DNA of 31,634 nt from Porticoccus sp964608185 (GTDB lineage: Bacteria; Pseudomonadota; Gammaproteobacteria; Pseudomonadales; Porticoccaceae). Below are positions 24,611 to 31,634 of the stretch, one piece after another. Below the pieces are notes generated by a model, which saw only the letters and a program-made list of their open reading frames with translations, was not told the DNA's origin and ran no database searches. The stretch is from assembly GCA_964608185.1 (NCBI GenBank), contig CAZSMR010000012.1, positions 1 through 31,634 of the forward strand. The letters run 5' to 3'. The number at the start of each line of letters is the position of its first letter. Position 1 is the first letter of the stretch. The translations under genes were made by a program, and so were the position numbers.

Positions 24611-25989
24611 TTATGTGTCTCCCAATTTCTTATAAACTGGGATACATCTTCCATACCCGTAAATCTTGAGCCTTTGATTAAAAAGTTTTTATGTTTATCG
24701 TTAAGAGATGAATTTAAAAGCTTACTGTTGGCTAAAAAGCTAACTAGTTCTTTTTTGCTATTAAAGTGTTGGCCTTGTTCACCAAACTTCTTAACTGCAT
24801 ACGAGCAAAGAGGGCCTATAGCTAAAAGGATATTCACTCCTGCATCTAGAGCATATTTTCCGATATCAGCATGAAACTGAATCTCATCTCTACCAAGTTC
24901 TGCCATATCACCTAATACCAAAACGTGCAGTCCATCGATTTCTATAAGGCTATCAATAGCTGCTTTAACTGAACCTGGACTCGCATTGTAGGTATCATCA
25001 ATGAGAGTTAGTCCGCTAGAAAATTTTTCAAATTTCATTCTTCCATCGATTTGCTTTAAGTGATTTAGTCCGTCTGTGATAGTCGCCAATTTTGCTCCCG
25101 CAGCATAAGCACATGCAGCTGCTGCAATAGCGTTCATCACACTATGCTTTCCACTTAAAGGAAGATTAATTGCGGCTTTTCCTTCAGGAGTAACTAAGTT
25201 GAAACTGTAATAACCGCTCTCCCTTAAAATTAAATTGTTAACAGTAAAATCAGCTTGAGATTTATCGATAGAAAAACTAACAATTTTTGCATTGGTTGAT
25301 TCGCACCATTTTGCAGCATAAGGCTCATCAAGATTAACTACCGCTGATCCCTCAGCTGGAAGATCGCTATAGATTTCGCCTTTAGCTTTTGCAATATTTT
25401 TAAGGCTTCCAAAACTCTCAAGATGTGTAGGTAAAATATTATTTACAAGGCCGATATCAGGTGCAGCTAGGGTGCAAAGATAATCTATATCTCCGATAGC
25501 TTTAGCACCCATTTCAACTACCGCATAATTATGGCTAGCAGATATGTTTATCAGTGTAGAGGGCACTCCAATTTCATTATTGAAGTTATCTTTTGTGAAT
25601 AACACTGGTCCGATTTTTGCAAGAATAAATGCAATCATCTCTTTAACTGAAGTTTTTCCACAACTGCCAGTTATACCAATTAAATATCCATTAAAGTTCT
25701 TTCGATTAGCTCTAGCAATTTGCCCTAATGCCTTAGTTGTGTCTGGAACAATCCATTGGCTTACTTTTAAATTAGGTAGTGGATGTTCAACTACTAGACC
25801 ACATACTTTTTTAGAAATAGATGGAATAAATTTATGTCCATCGAATTTTTCTCCTTTGAGAGCAACAAATAGTTGTCCTTCGTGAAGCTTCCGACTATCT
25901 GTCGATACGGACTGAAAAACACAGTCTGGACCAACTATTGTTCCACCATATTCTTTAGCTATTCCAGAGAGAATTAATTGATTTATCAA
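24604..25989 (-). CDS. murF: UDP-MurNAc-tripeptide--D-Ala-D-Ala ligase MurF
   Basis: Adds D-Ala-D-Ala made by DdlB, finishing the cytoplasmic precursor. Of 461 residues, the N-terminal substrate domain has STDSRKLHEGQLFVALKGE (29-47). The P-loop is GSCGKTSVKE (108-117), then TKDNFNNEIGVP, VEMGAKAIGDIDYL, and the C-terminal IDDTYNASPGSVKAA and LGDMAELG. The start is TTG 25989. GGGAG lies 8 nt upstream and the codon overlaps the murE stop as TTGA, the TTG version of an ATGA junction. It overlaps mraY by 7 nt. Confidence 0.96.
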   Translation of the reverse strand: MINQLILSGIAKEYGGTIVGPDCVFQSVSTDSRKLHEGQLFVALKGEKFDGHKFIPSISKKVCGLVVEHPLPNLKVSQWIVPDTTKALGQIARANRKNFNGYLIGITGSCGKTSVKEMIAFILAKIGPVLFTKDNFNNEIGVPSTLINISASHNYAVVEMGAKAIGDIDYLCTLAAPDIGLVNNILPTHLESFGSLKNIAKAKGEIYSDLPAEGSAVVNLDEPYAAKWCESTNAKIVSFSIDKSQADFTVNNLILRESGYYSFNLVTPEGKAAINLPLSGKHSVMNAIAAAACAYAAGAKLATITDGLNHLKQIDGRMKFEKFSSGLTLIDDTYNASPGSVKAAIDSLIEIDGLHVLVLGDMAELGRDEIQFHADIGKYALDAGVNILLAIGPLCSYAVKKFGEQGQHFNSKKELVSFLANSKLLNSSLNDKHKNFLIKGSRFTGMEDVSQFIRNWETHKC

Positions 25990-27533
25990 GTTTGCATCTC
26001 CCTATTTTTTAAAGCCATTCTAGATTCAGTCTTATCGCTAAAAGATAATTTTTGAGAACCTATGAACTGATATAATTCATGGCCTTTACCCGCTATTAAA
26101 ACTATATCTCCTTGACCCGCTGACTTGATAGCAAAATTAATAGCCTCTCTTCTATCAAATATAATTTTAGCAACTGAGGCCCCCGTTGATTCTGTGATGG
26201 CTACACCAGAAAAAATCTCTTTAGCTATTATTTCTGGATTTTCCTCTCGAGGGTTATCATTTGTAACAATTATGTTGTCCGCTAGCTGATTAGCAATCTT
26301 CCCCATTTTAGGTCGTTTTTCTTTATCTCTTTCACCACCACATCCAAAAACACACCATAATTTTCCACTACAGTAGCCGCGAAGTGTCTCTAGTACATTC
26401 TCAAGAGCGTCTGGTGTATGAGCAAAATCTACTATTACTTTCGGATCAGAATATTTTTCATAACCCTTATCTATTAAATTAGGGATGATTTCCATGCGTC
26501 CTGGAATTGACTCTAAGAGGGATAGCAGCTTTATTACCTTTAAAAAATCTAACCCCTGAGAACAAGCAGCTCCTATTACAGCTAATAAATTTAGCAGGTT
26601 AAACTTACCGATTAATTTACTTTTTAATTGACTCCTACCCCAAGGGGTTTTAACTCTCGCCGTAATACCTGAAATCGACAGATCTATGCGATCTGCATAA
26701 ATAGTTGCCTTTGGGTTCACTAAAGAAAAGGAGATTTTATTTACAGATAAGGGTAATTCTTTAGCTATCTCTAGACCAACAGGATCGTCTTCGTTAACAA
26801 CAGCGTTTTTAAGTCCAGGCATAAAAAACAACTCTTTTTTTATAATAGAGTAGCTCGCTAAATCACCATGATAATCTAAATGATCATGACTTAAATTGGT
26901 GAATATTGCCGTATCAAACAATAAACTTTTCACTCTAGATTGACTGATACTATGAGATGACACCTCCATGACAACTCGGTCTATATTGCTGTCTACAAAG
27001 CTGGCCAAGACGGCCTGAATAGTAACAGGATCTGGGGTGGTCATTCCTTTATCTTTTAAGACTCTATTCTTAGCTGTAATGCATCCATAGCCTAAAGTGC
27101 CAATAATTCCAGCAGAGCCATCAATAGCACTAAATATCTCCGCAAGTAATTGTGTGCAGGTTGTCTTTCCATTAGTTCCAGTAATACCTGTCAGTGACAT
27201 TTTTCGTGAGGGATTAGAATAGAACCGACCAGAAATTTCACTTATTTTTTTATTTAAATTAGTTATTGGAACTACTTTTTTATTCTCTAAGGAATAATAG
27301 TTGTCTGAATGACAAAGAACGACTTCAGCGCCAGACTGAAGTGATGAAAGGATATAATCTCTGCCATCTTTAGAAAAACCAGGAACTGCAAAAAAAAGAT
27401 CTCCAGGCCCAACTAAGCGACTATCTAGACAAATACCAGAAATTTTCACTTTAGCTAGAGTTTCATTTAAATCAATATCTGGCAACAAGCTGCCTAAACT
27501 GCAGCTACTAGATCGAATATCTAACGATGTCAT
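25986..27533 (-). CDS. murE: UDP-MurNAc-L-Ala-D-Glu:meso-DAP ligase MurE
   Basis: Adds the third residue of the stem peptide. The 515 residues carry ICLDSRLVGPGDLFFAVPG in the N-terminal domain, P-loop TGTNGKTTCTQL (118-129), and TTPDPVT. EVSSHSISQSRV and NLSHDHLDYHGD follow. The motif DNPR is at 426-429 in TNDNPREENP; it recognises meso-diaminopimelate, so this is a DAP-type wall. The ATG overlaps the ftsI stop (TGATG) and has a strong GGAGGAG site about 7 nt upstream. The stop is coupled to murF. Confidence 0.98.
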   Translation of the reverse strand: MTSLDIRSSSCSLGSLLPDIDLNETLAKVKISGICLDSRLVGPGDLFFAVPGFSKDGRDYILSSLQSGAEVVLCHSDNYYSLENKKVVPITNLNKKISEISGRFYSNPSRKMSLTGITGTNGKTTCTQLLAEIFSAIDGSAGIIGTLGYGCITAKNRVLKDKGMTTPDPVTIQAVLASFVDSNIDRVVMEVSSHSISQSRVKSLLFDTAIFTNLSHDHLDYHGDLASYSIIKKELFFMPGLKNAVVNEDDPVGLEIAKELPLSVNKISFSLVNPKATIYADRIDLSISGITARVKTPWGRSQLKSKLIGKFNLLNLLAVIGAACSQGLDFLKVIKLLSLLESIPGRMEIIPNLIDKGYEKYSDPKVIVDFAHTPDALENVLETLRGYCSGKLWCVFGCGGERDKEKRPKMGKIANQLADNIIVTNDNPREENPEIIAKEIFSGVAITESTGASVAKIIFDRREAINFAIKSAGQGDIVLIAGKGHELYQFIGSQKLSFSDKTESRMALKNREMQT

Positions 27534-29296
27534 CAGATATCTCCTCCGGATGTATTGAGACTTTGCTCACTTCTTGTGGCTACTGCCCTATTATTTCCGC
27601 TAACCTTAGGTGCGACACTTAATACTCTTAAAGCTCTTTCGGTAGTATTAGAAAATATTGGCCCAGCTACTTTACCACCATAATAATGACCCGCTTTCGG
27701 GTCATTAATAATTACGACTGTTACTAAACGTGGTTTTTCTGCTGGAACCATACCTGCAAATAGTGAAACATAGCGTTTTTCTTCATACCCACCTACTTTA
27801 TTTTTATGGCTAGTCCCTGTTTTACCTGCTACATCATAGGTGTAGATAGCTGCATCTACTGCAGTTCCGCCTGGTTGCGCTACACCTACCATCATTTTTC
27901 TGACTTTAGCAACTAATTCTGCATTAACTACCTGTTCTCCTTCTGGAGGTTTATCCAACTTCAGCAATGTAAGTGGTTTCTTTAGTCCGTCTGATGCTAG
28001 TACAGCATAAGCCTGAGCAATCTGAAGAGCAGAGGCATTTAAACTATAGCCAATTGCAAAATTTGCTCTCTCTAGCTGCATTGATTTCTTATGTGAAGGT
28101 AATATTCCTGAACCTTCACCTGGAAAACCAGTTCCAACAATCTCGCCAAATCCTACGCGAGAAAATAAATCATGCATATCCTCTGGATCGACATCTAGAC
28201 CCAGCTTAATTGCGCCAACATTGCTAGATTTTTTAAGTAGGTCAGCAAGGCTAATTTTTCCATAGTTATGGTGATCCTTTATTTTTTTTCTATCTATCTG
28301 AATATATCCAGGATTGGTGTCAACCACCGACTCGATGAATATTTTCTTATTTTCTAAGGCAGCCAAAACCGTGAAAGGCTTAACTGTAGAGCCTGGCTCA
28401 TGAAAATCTAGAATCGCTCTATTTCTGGCACCTTCGTTTATATCATCAGAGCTTAATGTTCCTTTGTTATTAGGATTATATGACGGCTGATTAGCCATAG
28501 CTAAAATCTCACCGGTACGAACATCTAGTATTAAAACTGAACCAGATTTAGCTTTATGTTTAGCAACGGCCTCTTTTAGCTCGGTATAAGCTTTATGCTG
28601 AAGTCTCATATCAATGCTTAAAACTACAGTTCTCCCAGGTTTTGCATTCTGCTCAATCCCCAGGTCTTTTATAACGCTCCCTCTTCTATCTATTAATACT
28701 TTTTTCTTTCCAGGAACCCCTGCCAAAATATTATCAAAAGCTTTCTCAATTCCTTCTTGACCTTTATCAAGTGAACTCGTTATTCCTACTAATTGTGATG
28801 TCATCTCACCTGCAGGGTAAAATCGTTTATATGTTTTTTTTGCATAAATTCCAGATATCTTTAAATCGTGAATTTTTTCAGCTATAGCAGGCTCGACATC
28901 CCTCTTTAAACGGATGTGTTTTCTGTGGGAGTATTTATGGAGTCTTTTCTTTAAGCTTTCACTAGTCTCTGACAAGAGAGCAGCAAGCTCTGAAAATTTA
29001 GGGTGATCTACGTCTACTAAACGAGGGTTTGCTGATAATATTATTACAGGGCTGCTGATCGCAAGTGGCTTTCCATTTCTGTCAGTAATAACGCCACGGT
29101 AAGCTGGTATAGATTCACTATGCGCTATCTTTTGGTTAACTTTTCCTTGAAGGAATTCAAAACCCTTATCAACACCAGATATTACTTGTAACCCAGCAAT
29201 ATGCCAAATTGCTGCGACTGGCAGAGCAAGTAGCGAGACTACTAATAACGTATATCGCCAACGTGAGATATTTAACTTGTTTATCTTTGATGTCAC
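27533..29296 (-). CDS. ftsI: Septal transpeptidase FtsI (PBP3)
   Basis: Class B penicillin-binding protein that cross-links septal peptidoglycan. The 587 residues are nearly the same as E. coli's 588. A short cytoplasmic tail (1-14) is followed by a signal-anchor helix (about 15-36). The pedestal has YRGVITDRNGKPLA (66-79) and RRGSVIKDLG. The transpeptidase active-site motifs are all present: S303-T-V-K306 (EPGSTVKPF), S357-S-N359, and K492-T-G-T495. The start is GTG 29296, directly preceded by an in-frame TAA, with AGGA about 12 nt upstream. It lies 33 nt after ftsL and is coupled to murE by TGATG. No resistance-type insertion was noticed. Confidence 0.98.
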   Translation of the reverse strand: MTSKINKLNISRWRYTLLVVSLLALPVAAIWHIAGLQVISGVDKGFEFLQGKVNQKIAHSESIPAYRGVITDRNGKPLAISSPVIILSANPRLVDVDHPKFSELAALLSETSESLKKRLHKYSHRKHIRLKRDVEPAIAEKIHDLKISGIYAKKTYKRFYPAGEMTSQLVGITSSLDKGQEGIEKAFDNILAGVPGKKKVLIDRRGSVIKDLGIEQNAKPGRTVVLSIDMRLQHKAYTELKEAVAKHKAKSGSVLILDVRTGEILAMANQPSYNPNNKGTLSSDDINEGARNRAILDFHEPGSTVKPFTVLAALENKKIFIESVVDTNPGYIQIDRKKIKDHHNYGKISLADLLKKSSNVGAIKLGLDVDPEDMHDLFSRVGFGEIVGTGFPGEGSGILPSHKKSMQLERANFAIGYSLNASALQIAQAYAVLASDGLKKPLTLLKLDKPPEGEQVVNAELVAKVRKMMVGVAQPGGTAVDAAIYTYDVAGKTGTSHKNKVGGYEEKRYVSLFAGMVPAEKPRLVTVVIINDPKAGHYYGGKVAGPIFSNTTERALRVLSVAPKVSGNNRAVATRSEQSLNTSGGDI

Positions 29297-29329
29297 TTAG
29301 CACCACATCCTATTAGTCACCTAAATTAC

Positions 29330-29641
29330 TTATGGAAAAATAGCTATAAATTCACCTTTTTGAGGATTTTTCATATTCAAAGTATTTTTTGCTAAACTTT
29401 CAATATTATTTAATGAGGCATGGGTACCTTTCTCCAACAAGTACTTTCCCCAAGTTTCCTGTAAAATATTAGCCTCTCTCTCAAGATTTGATATCTGGTT
29501 TGTTAGTACTCGGCAAGTGTTGCTAACGTGAACTACAAAAAGTGACGAAGCAACTACACCAATCCAAAGAGAAAAAAACCAACACCTGAACTTTATGCTT
29601 GTCCTTGAAGTCATAAATTTAATGATTCTAAAATTCATCAT
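29330..29641 (-). CDS. ftsL: Cell division protein FtsL
   Basis: Small bitopic divisome protein forming a complex with FtsB and FtsQ and activating FtsW-FtsI. Of 103 residues, the tail is basic (1-19), one helix spans about 20-39, and a periplasmic heptad-like region (about 44-80) includes NQISNLEREANILQETWGKY, then LNNIESLAKNTLNM. The sequence is poorly conserved; identity rests on the topology and on its place between rsmH and ftsI. It begins 2 nt after the rsmH stop, at one of two adjacent ATGs. GGAGAA lies rather far upstream (about 12-14 nt), so translation may depend on re-initiation after rsmH. Confidence 0.93.
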   Translation of the reverse strand: MMNFRIIKFMTSRTSIKFRCWFFSLWIGVVASSLFVVHVSNTCRVLTNQISNLEREANILQETWGKYLLEKGTHASLNNIESLAKNTLNMKNPQKGEFIAIFP

Positions 29642-29643
29642 TT

Positions 29644-30579
29644 TTACACCAACTTCTCCGCAATTCTCATAACAGCGCTTCTAGCTCTTCTATTGTTATT
29701 TACCTCAAAATCAGTTGATTTGATGGCTTTGTTTATCGAGCGTAAACGTCGAATAATGTCTTTTTCCATAACGGGAAACCCTTTCGGTATTTGTTCTCCT
29801 CTTTCTTGGTCGCGAATAAAACGTTTAACAATCCTGTCTTCAAGAGAATGGAAACTAATTATTACCAATCGACCTCCTACAGCTAAGACATCTAAAATAT
29901 CAGGTAGAACCATTTTTAGATCTTCTAGTTCCTTATTGATAAAAATTCTAATTCCCTGAAAAGCTCTTGTGGCTGGATGTTTATCTTTTTCCCATGATGG
30001 ATTTGCTGCCTTCACAATAGTGGCAAGTTGCCGGGTACGTGTTATTGGTTTATCAGCTCTAGCAGTCACAATAGCTCGGGCTATACGCCTAGAATACCTC
30101 TCCTCCCCATAATCCTTTAGAACCTGAGCTATATCATCCTCTTTAGCAGTTGATAGCCAATCAGCAGCACTAACTCCGCTACCTGGGTCCATTCGCATAT
30201 CGAGAGGTCCATCTCTCAAAAAACTGAAACCTCTAACTGGGTCATCGAGCTGAGGTGATGAAACCCCTAAATCTAGTAACACTCCAGCTACTCTCCCGTA
30301 ATATTTTTTTTCTTCAACTAATTTACGTATATTTGCAAAAGAGGTCTGTCTTATTTCAAACCGAGTATCTAAAGAAAACTTTTTTCTCGCAACCTCACAA
30401 GCCCTTGGGTCTTTATCTATTGCCATTAGACTCGCAGAGCTACTCAAGTGCGACAGTATTAACGAAGCATGTCCCCCTCGACCAAAAGTACCATCGATGT
30501 ATAAACCATCAGTATCTGTAATCAGCCCTGAAACTGCCTCTGTTAATAAAACAGCTTTGTGTTCTGTGTTTGGTGACAT
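29644..30579 (-). CDS. rsmH: 16S rRNA (cytosine(1402)-N4)-methyltransferase RsmH
   Basis: SAM-dependent enzyme (MraW) that methylates N4 of C1402 in the 16S rRNA decoding centre. Of 311 residues, the N-terminal HKAVLLTEAV is canonical. The SAM-binding motif is DGTFGRGGH (29-37), with AIDKDP next. VLLDLGVSSPQLDDPVRGFSF and GPLDMRMDP are diagnostic. The C-terminal half has FQGIRIFINKEL and ISFHSLEDRIVKRF, and the ending NRRARSAVMRIAE is typical. The ATG is 10 nt after the mraZ stop, with AAAGAG near it. Confidence 0.98.
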   Translation of the reverse strand: MSPNTEHKAVLLTEAVSGLITDTDGLYIDGTFGRGGHASLILSHLSSSASLMAIDKDPRACEVARKKFSLDTRFEIRQTSFANIRKLVEEKKYYGRVAGVLLDLGVSSPQLDDPVRGFSFLRDGPLDMRMDPGSGVSAADWLSTAKEDDIAQVLKDYGEERYSRRIARAIVTARADKPITRTRQLATIVKAANPSWEKDKHPATRAFQGIRIFINKELEDLKMVLPDILDVLAVGGRLVIISFHSLEDRIVKRFIRDQERGEQIPKGFPVMEKDIIRRLRSINKAIKSTDFEVNNNRRARSAVMRIAEKLV

Positions 30580-30589
30580 AGCTCTTTGC

Positions 30590-31045
30590 CTATAAAGAAA
30601 TAGATTGCATTTCTTCTGGAATCTTCAAATCACCACTAGTGTCAGCTAACCAATTAGCTCTTCCTTGATTCCAGTTATCTTCACTCCATAATTCAAATCG
30701 ATGTCGCTGACCTATCAGCATTACTTTTTTTTCTAGTTGAGCATACTGTCTTAATTCAGGGGGTATGAGGATTCGACCATTACTATCGATATCTACCTCT
30801 CTTGCATGTCCAATCAAAATTCTTTGTAACTTTCTTGTAGTTGAATTGAAAGATGGAAGATCTGCAATTTGTGTTTCAATTAATTCCCATTCATGCAGTG
30901 GATAGATCAACAAGCATTTATCCTGTAAATCAATAGTTACGACCAGACATCCGTCGCACGTCTCACTCAATACGTCACGATATCTTGAGGGTATTGCCAT
31001 ACGCCCCTTAATATCAGTATTAATTTCGTTATTGCCTCTAAACAC
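30590..31045 (-). CDS. mraZ: Transcriptional regulator MraZ
   Basis: DNA-binding regulator of the dcw cluster. In E. coli it represses its own promoter through repeats upstream of mraZ. Of 151 residues, two SpoVT/AbrB-like domains are seen, each with the conserved DxxxR: D11-R15 (TDIKGR) and D87-R91 (IDSNGR). FRG at the N-terminus and GHAREVDIDSNGRILIP are signatures. The start is GTG 31045 (a nearby upstream ATG runs into TAG), with AAGG about 11 nt before it. It is the first gene of the dcw cluster. Its upstream region contains an apparent MraZ operator (31079-31103) and a sigma-70 promoter (31112-31139), so autoregulation is likely. Confidence 0.97.
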   Translation of the reverse strand: MFRGNNEINTDIKGRMAIPSRYRDVLSETCDGCLVVTIDLQDKCLLIYPLHEWELIETQIADLPSFNSTTRKLQRILIGHAREVDIDSNGRILIPPELRQYAQLEKKVMLIGQRHRFELWSEDNWNQGRANWLADTSGDLKIPEEMQSISL

Positions 31046-31078
31046 TTTTCATTCAACCTTGTCGACTAAAAATTAAAA

Positions 31079-31103
31079 AACCACTTTTTCCCACTTTCTC
31101 CCA
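31079..31103 (-). promoter_or_regulatory. MraZ operator, three 10-bp-spaced repeats
   Basis: On the minus strand TGGGA (31103-31099), TGGGA (31093-31089) and TGGTT (31083-31079) recur at exactly 10-bp intervals. This matches the known E. coli MraZ site of TGGGN repeats separated by 5-nt spacers. The third copy is degenerate. The site starts about 8 bp downstream of the -10 box and lies about 34 nt before the mraZ GTG, which suits repression of mraZ and the whole dcw cluster. Confidence 0.8.
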
Positions 31104-31111
31104 CTTAAGCA

Positions 31112-31139
31112 ACTATATGCTCAAGAAAGTCAAAGTCAA
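31112..31139 (-). promoter_or_regulatory. mraZ (dcw) sigma-70 promoter
   Basis: On the minus strand TTGACT (31139-31134), a 16-nt spacer and TATAGT (31117-31112): each hexamer matches five of six consensus bases. A second TTGACT lies immediately downstream of the first. The predicted start is near 31105, placing the MraZ repeats in the first transcribed bases. This is probably the main promoter of the dcw cluster. Confidence 0.75.
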
Positions 31140-31380
31140 GCCAAAAAAAAACTCTTCGATAAATAAAATTTAGATTAAACTCAATAACTTGCAGTTAATG
31201 TAAGAAAATTGCAGCTCTAATTAGGCGCGTTCAACTAAAAAATATAATTAAAATCATCGGTTGAAGTGTCTTTTTATGGGTGGATATAAATGAAGAGTGC
31301 TATCGGAGAATAAAATTTTTAAGGTTTAGAAGGGCAGAAGAAGACGATATTTAGTCTTCAATGATTAAGATTAATATCCT
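31140..31380. other. non-coding spacer between rnpB and the mraZ promoter
   Basis: The gap between mraZ and rnpB is 376 nt. Apart from the promoter, operator and terminator listed separately, this AT-rich part has no credible ORF on either strand. It holds two weak inverted repeats: TTCAAC/GTTGAA around 31230-31270, and GAAGAC/GTCTTC at 31340-31359 with an 8-nt loop. No function is assigned. Confidence 0.5.
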
Positions 31381-31419
31381 AAAAAAAGTGGCCAACCCCT
31401 GATTAAAAAAGGGTCGACC
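31381..31419 (-). terminator. Rho-independent terminator of rnpB
   Basis: On the minus strand GGTCGACCC (31419-31411) pairs with GGGTTGGCC (31398-31390), giving nine pairs including two G-U. The loop is 12 nt and is followed after two bases by seven U (31387-31381). It begins just after the RNase P RNA 3' end and insulates rnpB from the mraZ promoter. Confidence 0.88.
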
Positions 31420-31421
31420 AT

Positions 31422-31634
31422 ATTTAGAGTTAGCCTGTAAGCCGGGTTCTGTCGTGAGCAACCATTCCTCTAGGACACGTGTCGCCACGTATCTCAAGCA
31501 ACCTACCCGAGTCCAACGCGGGCCGCGCTAAAGGACTCCTATTTGGTCTTGCTCCGAGTGGGGTTTACCATGCCGCATGCTGTTGCCAGTTGCGCGGTGA
31601 GCTCTTACCTCACCATTTCACCCTTACCTGTATC
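31422..31634 (-). ncRNA. rnpB: RNase P RNA, 3' part (5' end outside window)
   Basis: Catalytic RNA of RNase P, which trims tRNA 5' leaders; bacterial type A by resemblance to E. coli M1 RNA. Read on the minus strand, it shows AAGGGTGAAA, GGTAAGAG with CACCGCGC, and GGTAAAC with CGGAGCAAGACCAAATAGG. The L15 region GGGTAGG, which pairs with the tRNA CCA end, is intact, followed by GCTTGAG. The strongest signature is ACGACAGAACCCGGCTTA near the 3' end. About 213 nt are present; the first 130-160 nt lie beyond 31634. The 3' end is placed by comparison with E. coli and by the following terminator, uncertain by a few bases. rnpB next to mraZ is also seen in Pseudomonas. Confidence 0.97.

Noticed and set aside
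31340..31359. 6-bp hairpin GAAGAC/GTCTTC between rnpB and mraZ
   Set aside because: Short stem, 8-nt loop, no T-run; the real rnpB terminator is at 31381-31419.

Overview
The window is a chromosomal segment of an AT-rich gammaproteobacterium (GC is clearly below 50 % by eye). It holds 29 protein genes, the 3' part of the RNase P RNA gene and very little spacer DNA. The order rnpB, mraZ, complete dcw cluster, lpxC, secA, argJ, mutT, together with nearby ampG, fxsA and groESL, matches what I recall of the Pseudomonas aeruginosa map. I therefore infer a relative of Pseudomonadales/Cellvibrionales with a low-GC genome, possibly host-associated or streamlined. No database search was possible.

Layout, left to right. 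(1) Minus strand, 1-4054: ampG-like muropeptide permease, fxsA, then groES and groEL behind a sigma-32-type heat-shock promoter and ahead of a strong terminator. (2) Plus strand, 4188-6149: a two-gene ABC-2 exporter (ATPase, permease) of unknown substrate. (3) ampD (minus), with a divergent nadC-coaE-yacG group (plus, 6911-8602). (4) Minus strand, 8615-12999: secA, argJ, mutT. (5) Minus strand, 13186-31045: the division and cell-wall (dcw) cluster, transcribed mraZ, rsmH, ftsL, ftsI, murE, murF, mraY, murD, ftsW, murG, murC, ddlB, ftsQ, ftsA, ftsZ, then lpxC. (6) 31046-31634: the mraZ promoter with a MraZ operator of three 10-bp-spaced repeats, the rnpB terminator and the 3' part of rnpB.

How the genes work together. 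murC/D/E/F, ddlB, mraY and murG make lipid II. ftsW polymerises it and ftsI cross-links it at the septum, organised by ftsZ, ftsA, ftsQ and ftsL. AmpG and AmpD recycle the muropeptides released during wall turnover. lpxC commits to lipid A, and secA exports envelope proteins. Many dcw genes overlap by 1-20 nt (ATGA, TTGA or TGATG junctions), which implies translational coupling.

No prophage, insertion sequence, CRISPR array, tRNA or foreign island is visible. The region is mostly canonical. The points most worth a second look are regulatory (the groE heat-shock promoter, the MraZ operator, the secA leader, a tandem 8-mer upstream of lpxC), a Cys in the FtsZ C-terminal peptide, and the compact ampG/exporter/ampD/nadC-coaE arrangement that lacks the pilus genes and ampE usually found there.
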